Notes under the pieces: model-generated | Databases searched by the model: none | Told to the model about the DNA's origin: nothing | Seen by the model: only the letters and a program-made list of their open reading frames with translations | Position numbers and translations under genes: made by a program | Source of the DNA: Schoenoplectus triqueter | Taxonomy: Eukaryota; Streptophyta; Magnoliopsida; Poales; Cyperaceae | Assembly: GCA_964058805.1 (NCBI GenBank) | Contig: CAXKVV010002008.1 | Span: 1 to 39,234, forward strand | Reading direction: 5' to 3' | DNA: 39,234 nt | In this document: positions 9,344 through 21,346 of the stretch, in pieces | Position numbering within the stretch: position 1 is the stretch's first letter | Layout: every line of letters starts with the position of its first letter

Positions 9344-11548
9344 TCTTCTCTCAGGGTGCAAAGGAACCTTGTTAATTTTCTTTTGTTTCTTGTCTGCAAT
9401 TTATTATGTTTTATTTATAAGCTATTTCACTGAATAACTAGCTGATTCATAGAAAAAAGTAAGAAGAGTTTCTTTCAGCCTACAAAGAAGTCGACATATT
9501 CGTATTCCGCTTACTGCACACTGCAGAGAACAATCGCACCTTTCGCTCCTTCATGCTTATGATATTAAAGGGGAATGAGTTTCTTTCTCTTCCTTCTTAA
9601 AGATAGTAAATTATTGCAATTTCTGGCTACTTATCAGAACAGAAGCCATTTTTTTTCTTGTTTGAAATACAAACGGTTTGTACTTAAAAGATAGCTTAAA
9701 GCTGTGTTAATTCGAAATTTGCAAACCGTAGTTAAAAGTATAAGAACTATCGAGATTCTAGTGAGTAACAGACGTTTCAAATTAAGAAAATAAGGGTCAG
9801 ACTAAAGGAATTTAAGAAAAAACAACATCAATAGACTGTGTATCAAATACCGTTGCTTCCTCTTACAACATTAAAAATCAAAAGGCCCATACCTGAGAGA
9901 TGAAAATGAGCTAGATTTTGGAAATTTTGCTAGCAATTGAGGAGGCAGCATATAAAATGAAGGAAAGAGGAAAGGTAAATGGCAGAGGAAAGCACTACTT
10001 TTCCAGGTGGCGCCGGTTGAAGAGTAACCGATGAAACGCCTCCGGACCATGTCTTTCCAAATTTGTTGTTTTCATAAGCTAATTTTTTCTTTTGGACAAT
10101 TAATGTGACATAATTCATTCCATGACTCTCCCAAAGTTTTACTAAATTTAAAATAGAAAAATAAATCATGTTCATTTAATATTGATTTGAAATTAACTTC
10201 CTGCTTGCTAGAAGGACGTAAAAATTGCGAAGATACACTCAAAATGAATGTTCATTGAACATCATTGCTGAGCTTTTACTAAATTTACATGAAAAATAAC
10301 ATTAATATCATTTGACATTGAATTCACGTCCTGCTAGCCTTAAGGAATGATCAAATAGAATGAAAGAAGAACAGATAAAAGGAGAGAAAAAGGTAACGAA
10401 GTAATACTCAAACAGACCACAAAATTGCTTATATATATCGAATAAGCAACATCTAATTATTATTTCAATATATGACAAGAATATCTACCTGGGAGATTAA
10501 AAATTCCAAAGAATCAGCACTGAATTAACAGAATAAGACAGCAGCACCCAATCTTCTAAAATACTCGGAAGCTTTCGCGCAGGAAACACTTAATTCAGTA
10601 AAAAAAAATTACTGGTAATTTTCTCCATTACTGTACAAGTAATGGCAATTTTCATAAACCCATTAACAATGTAAACATGGTTCTATATTAGATCGCCTAT
10701 TTTCTATTTCTCCTTCGTTTTGCTATCATTAGCCACAGATAGTCCGTCTTTACGTGGCTTTGTATAAAACTGCCATAAGCATGTACACTATAATTGGGTG
10801 GTAAATTTTAAGAGAGCAATTTTAAAATTCTGATAATTCGAAAGAAGTACGATCCTAGCACATTTACAACCCTCAAAGATATGAGCTTTACAACCCAGCC
10901 CATTAATAACACTACCCGCCTAAAAGCCCATTTACATACACACCTCTCTCTCACACACACTCTTTCGGCGATCGGATACGAAGGGATAATGTTCTTATCG
11001 TATTCATATCCGTTATAATTTTTCGGATACGGATAGTCTCGGATATGGATACGGATCGGATATTCAACGGATATCGAATACGGATCAGATATCGGACGGA
11101 TACATATACAAATACAGATATATTTCGAATATTAAGTAAAAATATTATATATATCATTAAAAAAATATTTGCATATTATTTTTTGATAGAATTATTAATT
11201 ATAAAAATTAAATATTAATTATCATTATATTAGTATTTCAAATGTATTAATGAATTATTAAAAAATATAATACATTATGTATTCTGATAAAATCGGATTG
11301 GATACCTTCGGATAATGTCGGATATTGACGGATAATAACTAAACGGATGGTTATGGATAGATAATAGCTATCCATATTTGTTAAAAAAAATCCAATAAAA
11401 TTTCAGATCGAATAATTTTTATTATTTTTCGGATTAAATCACCGATAAAATCGGATATTTTATATCCGTTTGCAACCTGCTTTCTGCGCTATTAAACTGA
11501 TAAAACAATTTCTGACCCATCTCTTTCGCTGGTTTCCTTGGAGCTATC
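9344..11548. other. Spacer between divergent ULTRAPETALA gene and pseudogene
   Basis: No coding potential recognised. It must contain the ULTRAPETALA promoter. Two diverged direct repeats of about 110 bp start at 10137 and 10274 (both TTTTACTAAATTTA, later TCCTGCT.GC). A repeat rich in CGGATA units occupies 10965-11481. Confidence 0.5.
10965..11481. mobile_element. Degenerate hAT-like repeat with CGGATA sub-terminal units
   Basis: Many copies of GGATAC/CGGATAT on the left (10965-11100) are mirrored by TCGGAT/ATCCG units on the right. The right end TTTGCAACCTG resembles a hAT terminus (CAGGTTGCAAA when reversed). The left terminus and a target duplication were not found, so it is probably truncated. 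Confidence 0.45.
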
Positions 11549-12941
11549 ATGGTGGCCACAGCGCTACTGTCTACAGCGGGGCCACTGTCAGTGTCGCCGG
11601 TTAGAATAGTCCGAAAAAGGAGGTTATCCTGCTCCCCATCTTTAGCCTATTCTTCGGCTTTTCATTCGGGGGTTAGATACTTAGATCGCTCCTCTATCTT
11701 CATTTAGTCCTTGTGCACTGTAACTTGCTGCTCAACCTTGTATAATTGTGTTTTGGGTAATGTAATAATTTTAGGTAGAGAGAGCGGTGGAATTGCTGCA
11801 TGCGGTGTACACAGATATAGATTGCAGGGTGCTATCGACTCAAAGCGTGTGCTTAGTTCTTTCAAGAATGCCAGAATTGCTCCTCATGTAAGCTTTCTCA
11901 GTTAAAGTTTAATTTTTTTAATGCTAAATTATATTGCATGAGGGAACCATTATTATATTGAAATATATGTTCCATCAGAAATTCAATCATTTTTTTACCA
12001 GAATTTGGTCAAACCAAGTCAAAGACATTTGTCTGAGTTTTGTCGAATCAAGACTGAAGGGACCCCTAGAACCTTTTGTCTGAAAACTGCATAATGTTTG
12101 GATACTGTAGAATTATCTTAATATTTTCAATTAGCATTCTTGTAGCAGGGTAAATAGAATGGATGGTGCTAAAACCATATCCTTATTTCAATGAATTGCT
12201 GATTTTGATACTGATATCAGACGCTTGTCAAAACTCAAAACCAAAGCTGCACAAATGTGCAAGACTGCAAGTCTTAGGGAAATCCATATTTTAAAATGAT
12301 AAAGTTATAAATTAAATAACAAAATTGATAGCAAGCATGCATATTTTATTTAGGAAACTATATATAAGTTATCTGTAATTCTGTATATGTATCTATCTAT
12401 CACATCATTGTACGTAGATGCATGTGCAGATATTGATATTTGCAGAGATACAGCTTTAATATATTTACAAATGATTATGTGGGTGCAGAAAATTTACATC
12501 CATATTCTTGGTTTGTGAGTAATATCCTTGCAGCACTTTGGTGGATGTACAGGCTATGAACATGATGATGGCGGTGGCAGTGAAGCTCTAGATTCTGTAT
12601 TTGCTGTCATTTTTGGGGCTGAATCAGCAATGGTTCGATCTCAGGTCTGTACTTTATTTGACAAAATTCTGAATTTGTAACTGCTGGTTCTATGCATGAT
12701 CATTATCATTTCTCAGTTTTTTTCGGGTACCCACGCCATCACATGTGCTCCATTTGCAATTTTGAGGCCTGGAGATGAGGTAAGCATATCTGTAATAATC
12801 TAAACATTTTTGTGCTCAAAAGCAATTTGGACTCTAGGAAGATCAGAATATATATATGAAAATGTTATCATTGTTACTAATTATATAAATGTTGAGCAGA
12901 TGTTAGCTACAGCTGGCGCTTCTTACAACACATTGGCCGGA

Positions 12942-13195
12942 ATTTTTTTCAAAACCACCCCTGTAATTATATGTATTTTCAAAAAAAAATAGAAAAATAT
13001 ATCTATACTGAAGAAAATTTTCAAATTTTGCCCCCCCCCCCAGAACGAATGTCTAGCTCCACCTCTGGCTCTGAGACAATCTGTTAGACCAGAAAAAGGT
13101 GTGCCTTTATTCAAAGATCTTGTGGGTATTCATGATGTCAAAGTTTAGGTGTTGCTGACATTTAGAGAGCCATAAGTCTCATCAAGGTATATAAA
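12942..13195. repeat. Degenerate repeat interrupting a pseudogene exon, with a poly-C tract
   Basis: Begins where homology to the pseudogene stops. It includes a run of Cs at about 13030-13040 and, on the minus strand, AGAGGTGGAGCTAGACATTC, a wording common in degenerate plant transposon sequence. Origin unresolved. Confidence 0.4.
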
Positions 13196-13561
13196 GGGGA
13201 AGAATACCTTGACAATGGGTTATTTTGACAATCTTGACAATGGACTTTTAAATAAATACAAATTTAAAAGTAGAAAAATGTTTTTAGACATGTTATTTTA
13301 CTTATAGATTGATTGTGTTTCAAATTTTGTGCAATTTCATTATTGTTTGATAGGCCATCAAAGACCATTAAATTAAAATCGTTGCAAATTGTATAAAATT
13401 TTGTTGGTCTTTGATGGACTATCAAACGATAATGAAATTGCATGAAATTTAAAACTCAATCAATCTATAAGTAAAAAAAAACTTGCCAATGACCTTTTTT
13501 TTCTATTTTTAAGATTTTATTTGTATTTATTTAAAAATCCACTGTCAAGGGATCCCTACCC
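13196..13561. mobile_element. Fold-back MITE inside the pseudogene
   Basis: Long inverted repeat. The left arm carries CCTTGACAATGG, TAAATAAATACAAAT, TACTTATAGATTGATTG and CAATTTCATTAT.GTTTGATAG; the right arm has the same blocks in reverse complement, meeting near 13375. The ends are about GGGGAAGAATACCTTGACA and, reversed, GGGTAGGGATCCCTTGACA. No clear target duplication. Confidence 0.72.
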
Positions 13562-14941
13562 AACAAAAAATATATTGCTGATTTTTCCCCATAGACACCA
13601 AATGTGAAAATCCTTAAGAAGTTTATTTTTCTTTGGATTGGGCATCAAACAGGGGCAAAACAAAGATTGCTTAGTATGGTCGACAATTGTTATGGCGAGT
13701 TTGTTGAAATATCTGAACCTCCAGTGGTGGTACCGCACTAATTCCTCATCAAATTTTACACCTTTTTCCTCCATTTATTTTTTTTTCTTTTTTGATTAGC
13801 TGGCTTTGTGTTAAATCGTGTTGAATTGAACGTGTAAGGGAGCAGATCTGATAGCAGGCAGTCAGATAAAGAACCCTGGAGGGATGATAGCATCATGCGG
13901 TGGCTATATTGCAGGGAGCGGGTTGGCGGAGGCAGCGGCAGCCTGGCTTTCTGCACCTTGTCTAGAAGTTGACTCTGGATCAACTCCAGTCACATTATGT
14001 GCTCTCTCTTTCAAGGTCTTTCTCTCTTCCCAGATGGTTGGAGAAGCTCTCAAGGGAGACATGCTAATAGCAGAAGTAATGGCAGCTAGAGGATATGAGG
14101 TGCAACCCCAACCGCTTGGACTTCATCATGATACTGTTCAGGTTTGCATTCTTTTCAGCACCATTTCAACAAATATCATGGAATGAATGTCCAATTTATA
14201 TTTTACATCTCATGAATTAGTTTATATTCAACATTACCTAACAGCTGCTTATGTGCATTAGGCAGATCAACTTGGAAGCAGAGAGAAACTGATAAAAATT
14301 TGTAAATCTGTGCAAAGAAGCTGCCTAATCGGGCCCCTTATCGTGCCAACTGCTGGTTCTACAGCTGGCTATGCTTCTGAGGTTAGTTTTCTGTTCCATT
14401 TCTTTTTATTTCACACTCTGCACAGCTTTTGGTTTTGTGATTCCACATACTGTAGTTGCAGCCAAAAAGATTATTTTGTCGGGCCTGTACATGCCACAAA
14501 ATGTGGATATTAATTACTTAGTAAAGTGCATTAGCTATGGAGTGTGCATAATACAGTAAATTTGAGAAAACAAACTGTGATAAGCGCATGGCTGATGTGG
14601 GAAATAAATAGGTAATATTTGCGGATGGAACATTAGTGGATGGAAGAACAAGTGAGCTCTTAATCTCTTGTGATGGTCCCTTGAGAGAATCTTATGCCAC
14701 CTTCTGCCAGATTCTGCTTTAAATCAGCATTATTCTTTCATAAATTCAATTTCGGAGATGGTATATTGGATAGATTTGCATTAGAAGGAAAACATTGATC
14801 ATGAAGTTCTATTAATTTTCTTCAGGGAGAACACACTGGGGACAGTGGGCCCTTGTCCTTGGCTAAGTTCTGACTGCCATCTATTTTTCTCATGTCCCCA
14901 AAAGATATTCTTTTGCCTTTATGTTAGGCTTAAATATTTTC

Positions 14942-15031
14942 CAAGAGCTGATGCAGTTATCATCAAACCCAGACATGAATTGGGCTAAAGCTGTTAGAAA
15001 TGTAATGCAAGCAAGACCACTGAATCAGTGA
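14942..15031 (+). other. Unexplained open stretch after the pseudogene
   Basis: In one frame CAAGAGCTGATG.. to the TGA at 15029 reads QELMQLSSNPDMNWAKAVRN then VMQARPLNQ and stop. The composition looks protein-like, but I do not recognise it, and no clear AG acceptor in the right phase precedes it. It could be a leftover terminal exon or chance. Confidence 0.2.
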
Positions 15032-15150
15032 CAGTGAGCTGTAACTTGGGGAGCACGTGGCACATCATGTGTGTTTGGTTCGTTTTCCTTTGTTTTATGT
15101 TCTAGATCCTTGGGATTTGTGAGTTTGTTGTTCAATTATTGTATTTATTG

Positions 15151-15450
15151 TTTTGATTATTTTCAAGTGTAAATATATTAGTAGCAGTCTTCCTGGGCTA
15201 CCACTATTTAATAGGAATTCAACAGTACTTGTTTCATATCATGAGATGAGATTCCTTAATTTGTTAACTATATCTTTTTCGTTCTAGTATTGAATTTTTT
15301 TTTCTTTTGATTAGTTTCAAATGTAAATATTATACTAGCAGTCTTCCTCTGCTACCGTTATATACTGAGGTACTGGCACTACTCGTCTCATACAAAGAGA
15401 TTCCATTTCATTTTTTCATTTTTTTACTATATCTTCTTATTAAATAATGT
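15151..15450. repeat. Diverged tandem duplication, unit about 155 bp
   Basis: TTTTGATTATTTTCAAGTGT at 15151 recurs as TTTTGATTAGTTTCAAATGT at 15305. GCAGTCTTCCT recurs at 15184 and 15338, and ACTATATCTT at 15267 and 15426. The spacing of 154-159 bp shows one duplicated unit with small indels. Confidence 0.7.
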
Positions 15451-15810
15451 CTTCTCCAGCAGTGTCGTAATCTTGTATTCGTTTATTTTAGAAGAAAATC
15501 AAAACGTTTTGGTCCCTTAAAGCATGTATCTTATAGAACAACTACGGATCCTATGCAGCTTGATTTATTAATATTTACTTATTTAAATAAGTCTCCTGTC
15601 GATCATCCATTGTTTAACATTATGTACTTGATCACTAAATTGTTCAGCTTTTGATACGAGACCTTAAAAAAAGAAGTATATACATGTATCATGAGATAAA
15701 AGTTTAAACAATTAATTCGGAAGAAAGGAAATGCAAACAACTGATTTTTTTATATTAAAGCAATGAATTATTGCCTATTAACATATATATATTATGCTCA
15801 AAGGAGTAAT

Positions 15811-16167
15811 GTTTTTAAATGCTGTTTTTTTTTTCATGTATGCGGAAGGCCATTATATATCGCATATGCGAACTTTTTTTATTTTTTAAATGAAAAATAT
15901 AATAAAAACTCTTAATTATAACACAAGTCAGTCGTAGCTCAGTAATTGAGAGTTAAAAAATTTAACCATATATCTTAAATTTATGTTTATATGAGAGTAA
16001 ATTTTATTTTCAATGATTTTTATCACTTAGCAATTCATATTAAATATTTTTGACGTATTATATCATTATTTATACGATCAAATCACATGAAAATAACTGG
16101 ATGAAGATTTTTCACGTGGAAACCTGTTACATGGGCATATGCGGATCATGCTGTTCCATTTAAAAAC
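15811..16167. mobile_element. Probable MITE
   Basis: The left end GTTTTTAAATGCTGTTTTTT and reversed right end GTTTTTAAATGGAACAGCAT share their first 11 bases and a following ATGCGG/CCGCAT block. The body is AT-rich and non-coding. No convincing target duplication, so the superfamily is open. Confidence 0.5.
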
Positions 16168-17626
16168 ATTGCAAATGAGTGCTATAGCTTATAGGCTACG
16201 AAATAATGAATTTCCCATGCATAGGGTACTAGGAATCTCATGAGATGGAATATCACTTTGGATTTTTCCCTGGGAAAATTTATTATTGGACTATCTTGAC
16301 TAGTAATAGCTAGGTATGGGTCCCAAAAGTATTCTCAAAGCAAGCAATGATTTCTCCCAAAATGAAAATGGTCCTTTAGTTAATATATCAGGATCCACCC
16401 AATTCTTGCTCCCTTTATTTGAGCCTACCCAAATCCTTTTTGTCATAAAATAATTTAATAAATAAATAACATGATTGATTAACCCAATACTTGCCCAATT
16501 GGGCACCGTTGTTGCTTGACACGGTGTAAGTGGTTATGATAATTTTGGATGGTGGAGCGGTCCTAAATGGGAAAAGGTTTTTTTCATTCTCACCTCTTCA
16601 ATAAAATATCATTGGCCACTGTAATAAACAACGCAACTGATTGGATCAGCACTACAATTTGCAACCACTTAAATTAATAATGGATACTGAATTTCAAATT
16701 CGTAATTTATCTTCTACCTTTTTTCTAAAAAAAACACTACCTTTAACTAATTTGTGCCAACTTAATTGGCTCTCTGCCATAACTTGTAAACCAAAATATC
16801 CCAATCAGGAATCGGACGAGTTCCCAAGATTTTAGGATCAATTTTGTTTTTAAGTATTGTTTCAACCGTTGGATCAATATTTAATTATCAATTTTGATAA
16901 AAACTCATTTTTATTTTTATATTTTATTTCAATCTAAATACTAATCTCACATTCAAATAAAATTTGAATAAAAATTAATCCAAGAACTTGACAACTCCCT
17001 CTTCCGAACCCAAAAACCAATGAGGAAAAGGACGCGTTCTTTTTTTCCTTACACTACAAATGAATGAGGAAATTGAAATTTGGGTGGGAACTGAGAAGCA
17101 CACGCACGTGGCGTCATGGTATGATCCCCAAAGCACGCTGCCCTGCGAGCCTCTAATTAATTAACTAAACTGTTGGTGCCTACTGCCTAGAGATCCTCCG
17201 TTTGTTAATACAGTCTTCTAGAATCTGTTACAAACAGTAACGAAAACCCCCAACGAAAACAAAAACAAAAACCTATCGAATTTTTAAGATTGGAGGTAGT
17301 GCACGTGATGCGCCGAATGAGATCAGGATCTGGCAGATTTTTTTAATTAATTACTTCAATAATCATATTCTAAGTGATTAAATCGAAAATTTAAAAATAT
17401 AAATGTCAGCGTGTCATTGTCTGTGATGTTGTGCAAATGCATCATTCGAACTGACGCATTTAAACAAAGACGCCGTTGTCTTTCATTTTTTTTAATATTA
17501 TCATCCAATTCATCTTCAATTAAACTTTAAACTCCAATCCAACATGGGAGGCGCTAGCAGGAGAACGTATCACTTCCACTAGTGCGATTCTATTTTTTTT
17601 TTTTGAAATAATTGAAAATTAAAGAG

Positions 17627-17669
17627 GTCACTGTCAGTGGTGCGTTTGTAAAACCCCACTGACAGTGAC
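17627..17669. repeat. Perfect 14-bp hairpin
   Basis: GTCACTGTCAGTGG (17627-17640) is followed after 15 bases by CCACTGACAGTGAC (17656-17669), an exact reverse complement. It lies in a non-coding stretch and may be part of an unrecognised repeat. Confidence 0.85.
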
Positions 17670-17932
17670 GCGTATTTATATTTTTAAAATTTTAATTTAA
17701 TCACTTTTACTTAATTTTTTTAAAAAAAAAATGAGATCTGAATCAGGCTAGCGTTCAGATCAGAATCATCAGATGCTGGCATCCTGCGCTGCAACTGGTC
17801 CGATGTTTGATTTGACAGGTGATGGCAGTAGCCTGTAGCGTTCAGATCAAATTTGTGTGTTGTTTAAGACGGAATCACATCTACTGCCGTGTATTTTTAT
17901 GTGGGATTATTTTGTCACGGTTTGTTTATCTC

Positions 17933-18848
17933 CAGGGCTGTAAATGACATTTTTTTTATCATTTATATGATTCATTGATTCGTATCGTATTCAATAAGAC
18001 GGGTATGAATAAGATTTTATTTTCATTAGATCATCAGATATGGGTAAGAAAAAAATTTCATTAACTTAACGGATATAGATATAGATAAGGGGTTTTCGTT
18101 ATCTGTTATCCATTGAGTAAAATTATATAAATATATATATATATAGTTAAATTATATAAATATATATAGTAATTAGTATATATTTTTTATGACAATTGAC
18201 ATGAAAAAATTATATGATTTTTGTTAGAATAAGGCTATGGTGCTTCGCGAAGCACCAAACCTCTTGTGCTTCGCATCCGTATCTCGAATTTGAAAGTTCA
18301 ATGACCGATCCAAACCATTGAACGTGATCTTCATATTGAACTATCTTTACAGATCAAAAATTATATTTTTTTTTGAATTCTTTTGCTATTTTTTAGATGG
18401 GTACAAAATCACTAGTTTTGGATGGTGCAAAAATTGTTAGATGAGCAAACTTTGTACTCATTTAAAAAATATCAAAAAATTAAAAAAATATAAAATTTGA
18501 TCTTCAAGGATATTTCAATATGAAGATGATGTTCAATGATTTGGATCGGCCGTTTGAACTTTCAAATTCAAGATACAGACGTGAAATACGGGAGGTTTTG
18601 TGCTTCATGAAGCACCATAGCTTTGCTCTTTTTGTTATATCTAAAATATTAATTATTATTACACTTTATTAGTATATTTATTTATCTAAATCATAAAAAA
18701 AATTTCATTGAATTATTTTTATTTTTACCCGCTATCTACCATTATCCGAAATTTTTAATGGGTAAGAATATGGATAAAAAAAATTTTAATGGGTATGAGT
18801 AACATATGGGTAAAAAAAATTAATAGGTATAAATATAAAAATAACTCT
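17933..18848. mobile_element. Left part of a hAT-like element (hAT-2), split by an inversion
   Basis: Starts CAGGGCTGTAAATGAC after TTTATCTC (17925-17932) and continues with AT-rich sequence also present at 31317-31870. It stops at the inserted hAT-1 copy. Its missing right end lies inverted at 24990-25022, where it ends TAAGGTTGTCAATGGG next to GACATAAA, the reverse complement of TTTATGTC. The two flanks agree at 7 of 8 bases, as expected for a hAT 8-bp target duplication. Confidence 0.75.
18227..18628. mobile_element. Mutator-like fold-back MITE with perfect 9-bp target duplication
   Basis: 402-bp palindromic element nested in hAT-2. Termini are GAATAAGGCTATGGTGC and, reversed, GAGCAAAGCTATGGTGC. 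It is flanked on both sides by TTTTTGTTA (18218-18226 and 18629-18637). A related uninterrupted copy of the host repeat near 31635-31660 lacks the element. The 9-bp duplication and G-starting inverted ends are the hallmark of MULEs. Homologous to MITE A at 4154-4523. Confidence 0.9.
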
Positions 18849-18856
18849 ACCCGTAC
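18849..18856 (+). repeat. 8-bp flank ACCCGTAC of the left hAT-1 copy
   Basis: Its expected partner is not at the other end of this copy (which has CATGGAAA). It is found in reverse complement, GTACGGGT, at 25015-25022 beside the right copy. See the inversion finding. Confidence 0.88.
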
Positions 18857-19460
18857 TAGGGCTGCACAAAAAAGCTCGGGCTCGTAGCTCAGCTCGGGCT
18901 CGGATCAGACTCGAGCTAATCTGGCTCGGTAGTTAAATGAGCCGAGTTTGAGTTGGGGCCGGCTCGGCTCAGCTCGAATAAAAAATAGTTTTTATAATTT
19001 TTTTTTGCCGAACTCTAATCCGATAACTCATCTCTCATCATCTCTCACTATCTCACCATGTCAGCGGCTTAAAGACGTCTCTTGCTCGCTCGTAATTAGA
19101 TTCGTATATCTGACTCGATAGTTTTTTGTTGGTCCATCCATTCAAATTAATGCAGCGAAGATGTCATTAAAAAAATAGTTTGTTGATATACCAATTTTGT
19201 ACCAATTCTCATACCAATCTTTTAGATATACCAACCTTATAGTTTGTAGATGTATTAAATCTAAATATCAAATTGAGTCAACGCACATGCATTGGCTTGT
19301 GAGCCAGCTCGCGAGCTAGCTCGAATAGTAACGAGCCGAGTTTGAGCTAGGTTTTTCAGCTCGAACCGTTTCACGAGCTCGGCTCGACTCGACTCGAATT
19401 TTCATGAGCCGAGCTTGAGTTAAGCCCAGCTTGGCTCGACTCGACACGTTTGCAGCCCTA
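18857..19460 (+). mobile_element. hAT-1 copy, left (non-autonomous hAT-like element)
   Basis: 604 bp with ends TAGGGCTGCA and TGCAGCCCTA, non-coding, with many GCTCG/CGAGC units near both ends. Its sequence is repeated in inverted orientation at 25023-25667. Terminal sequence and 8-bp flanks fit the hAT superfamily. Confidence 0.9.
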
Positions 19461-19510
19461 CATGGAAATGATCCCTCCTGTCGAGTCTGGATTCTGAATT
19501 AGTCCGTTAA

Positions 19511-19856
19511 GGGTATGTTTGGATCGTGTAAAGAATAACGTAAGAATAGAGGAATTGAGAATAGTAAGTGAGGATAGTGAAAAAAAATAGTTATTTTTCA
19601 GTTAGTGCGAGAATAGTAAAAAAAATGATGCTATTTCGAATAGTAAGAATATTGTTTGGATTATTGGATTATTTATTTGGAATAGTAATGAAGAGTTAAG
19701 AATAACAGCAGCTATTTCATTTTCTCCTCAGAATTGCAGAATAGTAGCTATTTTCATTGTTCCAGAACAGTAGATTTACGTTTGATTATATTGTTACTAT
19801 TTTTATTCCGAAAACAATAATTATTCCGCTGTTCTGGTGGCATCTAAAACATATCC
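19511..19856. mobile_element. Tourist/PIF-Harbinger-like MITE
   Basis: 346 bp with ends GGGTATGTTTGGATC and, reversed, GGATATGTTTTAGATG. It is flanked on both sides by TTAA (19507-19510 and 19857-19860), consistent with the TTA/TAA preference of PIF/Harbinger elements. Internal sequence is rich in AATAGTAA-type units. Confidence 0.8.
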
Positions 19857-21346
19857 TTAATGGACAGCTGATTGACGCGCAAATTTAAATATTGTTTTTG
19901 AAAAGCAGATAGGATTTAATAATCCAGAGCGAAATAGAAAATTGGTTTGAATGTATAAGATGCATCTTTTTTTTTGGGGACAACTACAAAAAGTGCGCGC
20001 CTGCAGTTGCACGCCGTTAGACTCGGATACGATTTCTCGTCGCCAATTGAACAGGAAAGTGCAAACGGCGTGCTCATCCTCTAATGCACAGGTGCAGCGT
20101 GGATGTCATTTACGGGGTGGTGTTGAGATTAATGAGCAAGGATCTTGACGCGAATTCAACGGTGATGATTCTACGCTATACCGGATCGAGCGTCATAGGA
20201 CGCAAATTAGTGCAAACGGGACCTATGACCTCATAACTCATATGAGTCAATAATGTACCAAAACAGTTTTCTCCAAGGATCCTCTTGATATTTCTTTAAA
20301 AAAAAAATCAAATTGGTTCTTTAATTTTAAATTGTATTAAATAAATCCTTAAACTTTTGACATGAAAACTAATTAATTTGGTCTCTTAATATAAAAAAAA
20401 CTAAATTAGTTCTTTATTAAGCATATTTGTATTTCTTTATTTTCTAAGTTTAAATAAATTAAAAAACTATTTTATTAAGGAAAAATAAAAATATACATTA
20501 AGTATGGGGAAATTTTATTAAAAATATTTTGATCACCAATTTGTCTTATACATTTCTGAATTTTTTTGTTAATAAAACATTTTTTAATGTTCAAATTATT
20601 TAGACTTAGAAAATAAATAAAAATACCCCTCAATAAAAAAAATTAAGGACTAATTCATTTTTTTAAAGATATAATTTTCAATGTTGATGATTGATTGCTA
20701 CACAAGTGCATAACACTAGGTAGATTGTAGATACACATACGAAAGAATAGTAATATACATAACAATATGTTTTGATAAAAGTTTCATAAGTTACGAATTA
20801 CATATTATCTTTTTAAAAAAATTTACTCAAAAACAAAAAAAAAAATATAATTAAGCGTACAAATATGGAAACAATATAAGCCAATTTAGCAGGACCATTA
20901 AAATTATTGCAATAATATGAAGTTGTTTATCAAATTTTAATAATTTAATTATGAAAAAGGTGCAATGTTTTTCATATGGTATGTACGGACAGTTTTGATT
21001 ATCATTCGATTTCTAACAGAATTGACGTGGAGGAGATGAAATAATTATTTGTAGTGTGAATCATGGAGAGAGATAAATTATCAATTTATCAAATGACATA
21101 CTGGATAATTCAAAATTGCGTCCGCCGTCCCTTAATTAATACTTCAATATTATATACTATATATAATTTCATAGAAATTTAATGTAAAAAATATCGATCT
21201 TTTATGTTTTGTGCCCGCAATAAATAACTGTACTTCAATTTAAACCTCAATTATGTTAAAAAAAATACTTCATCCATCTTGAATTGGCATTTCATTTTGT
21301 AGGTCAACGTCTTTTCAGCTTAATTCACGCAGAATTGTATTAACAA

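Larger units (their letters stand above)
11549..14872 (+). pseudogene. Pseudogene of the PLP-dependent aluminium-resistance / Met_gamma_lyase family
   Basis: Exon-like blocks still match this family: 11549-11671 (MVATALLS.., transit-like), 11775-11887 (KRVLSSFKNARIAPH), 12534-12644 (HFGGCTGYEHDDGGG..), 12717-12779 (FFSGTHAITCAPFAILRPGDE), 12900-12941 (MLATAGASYNTLAG), 13676-13729 (MVDNCYGEFVEISEPP), 13839-14141 (GADLIAGSQIKNPGG with the PLP lysine, to HHDTVQ), 14262-14381, 14612-14710 (VIFADGTLVDGRTSELL) and about 14826-14872. Defects: about 75 residues between the fifth and sixth blocks are gone and replaced by repeat DNA. Block six runs into a stop with no donor. Offsetting indels scramble the middle of block seven. 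The donor after 14710 is AT instead of GT, and the last block reads THWGQWALVLG only in a shifted frame. Retained introns show it is not a processed copy. Intact members are pyridoxal enzymes of uncertain substrate. Confidence 0.87.
15032..17924. other. Gene-free AT-rich spacer
   Basis: Apart from the tandem duplication, the MITE at about 15811-16167 and the hairpin at 17627-17669, I see no feature here. Short open frames (for example around 16300-16506 and 16641-16835) carry no recognisable domain and lack supporting splice structure. Confidence 0.5.

Noticed and set aside
15905..15960. GTCGTAGCTCAGTAATTGAGAG resembling a tRNA 5' arm
   Set aside because: Only the D-arm-like words are present; no anticodon or T arm follows in the AT-rich sequence.
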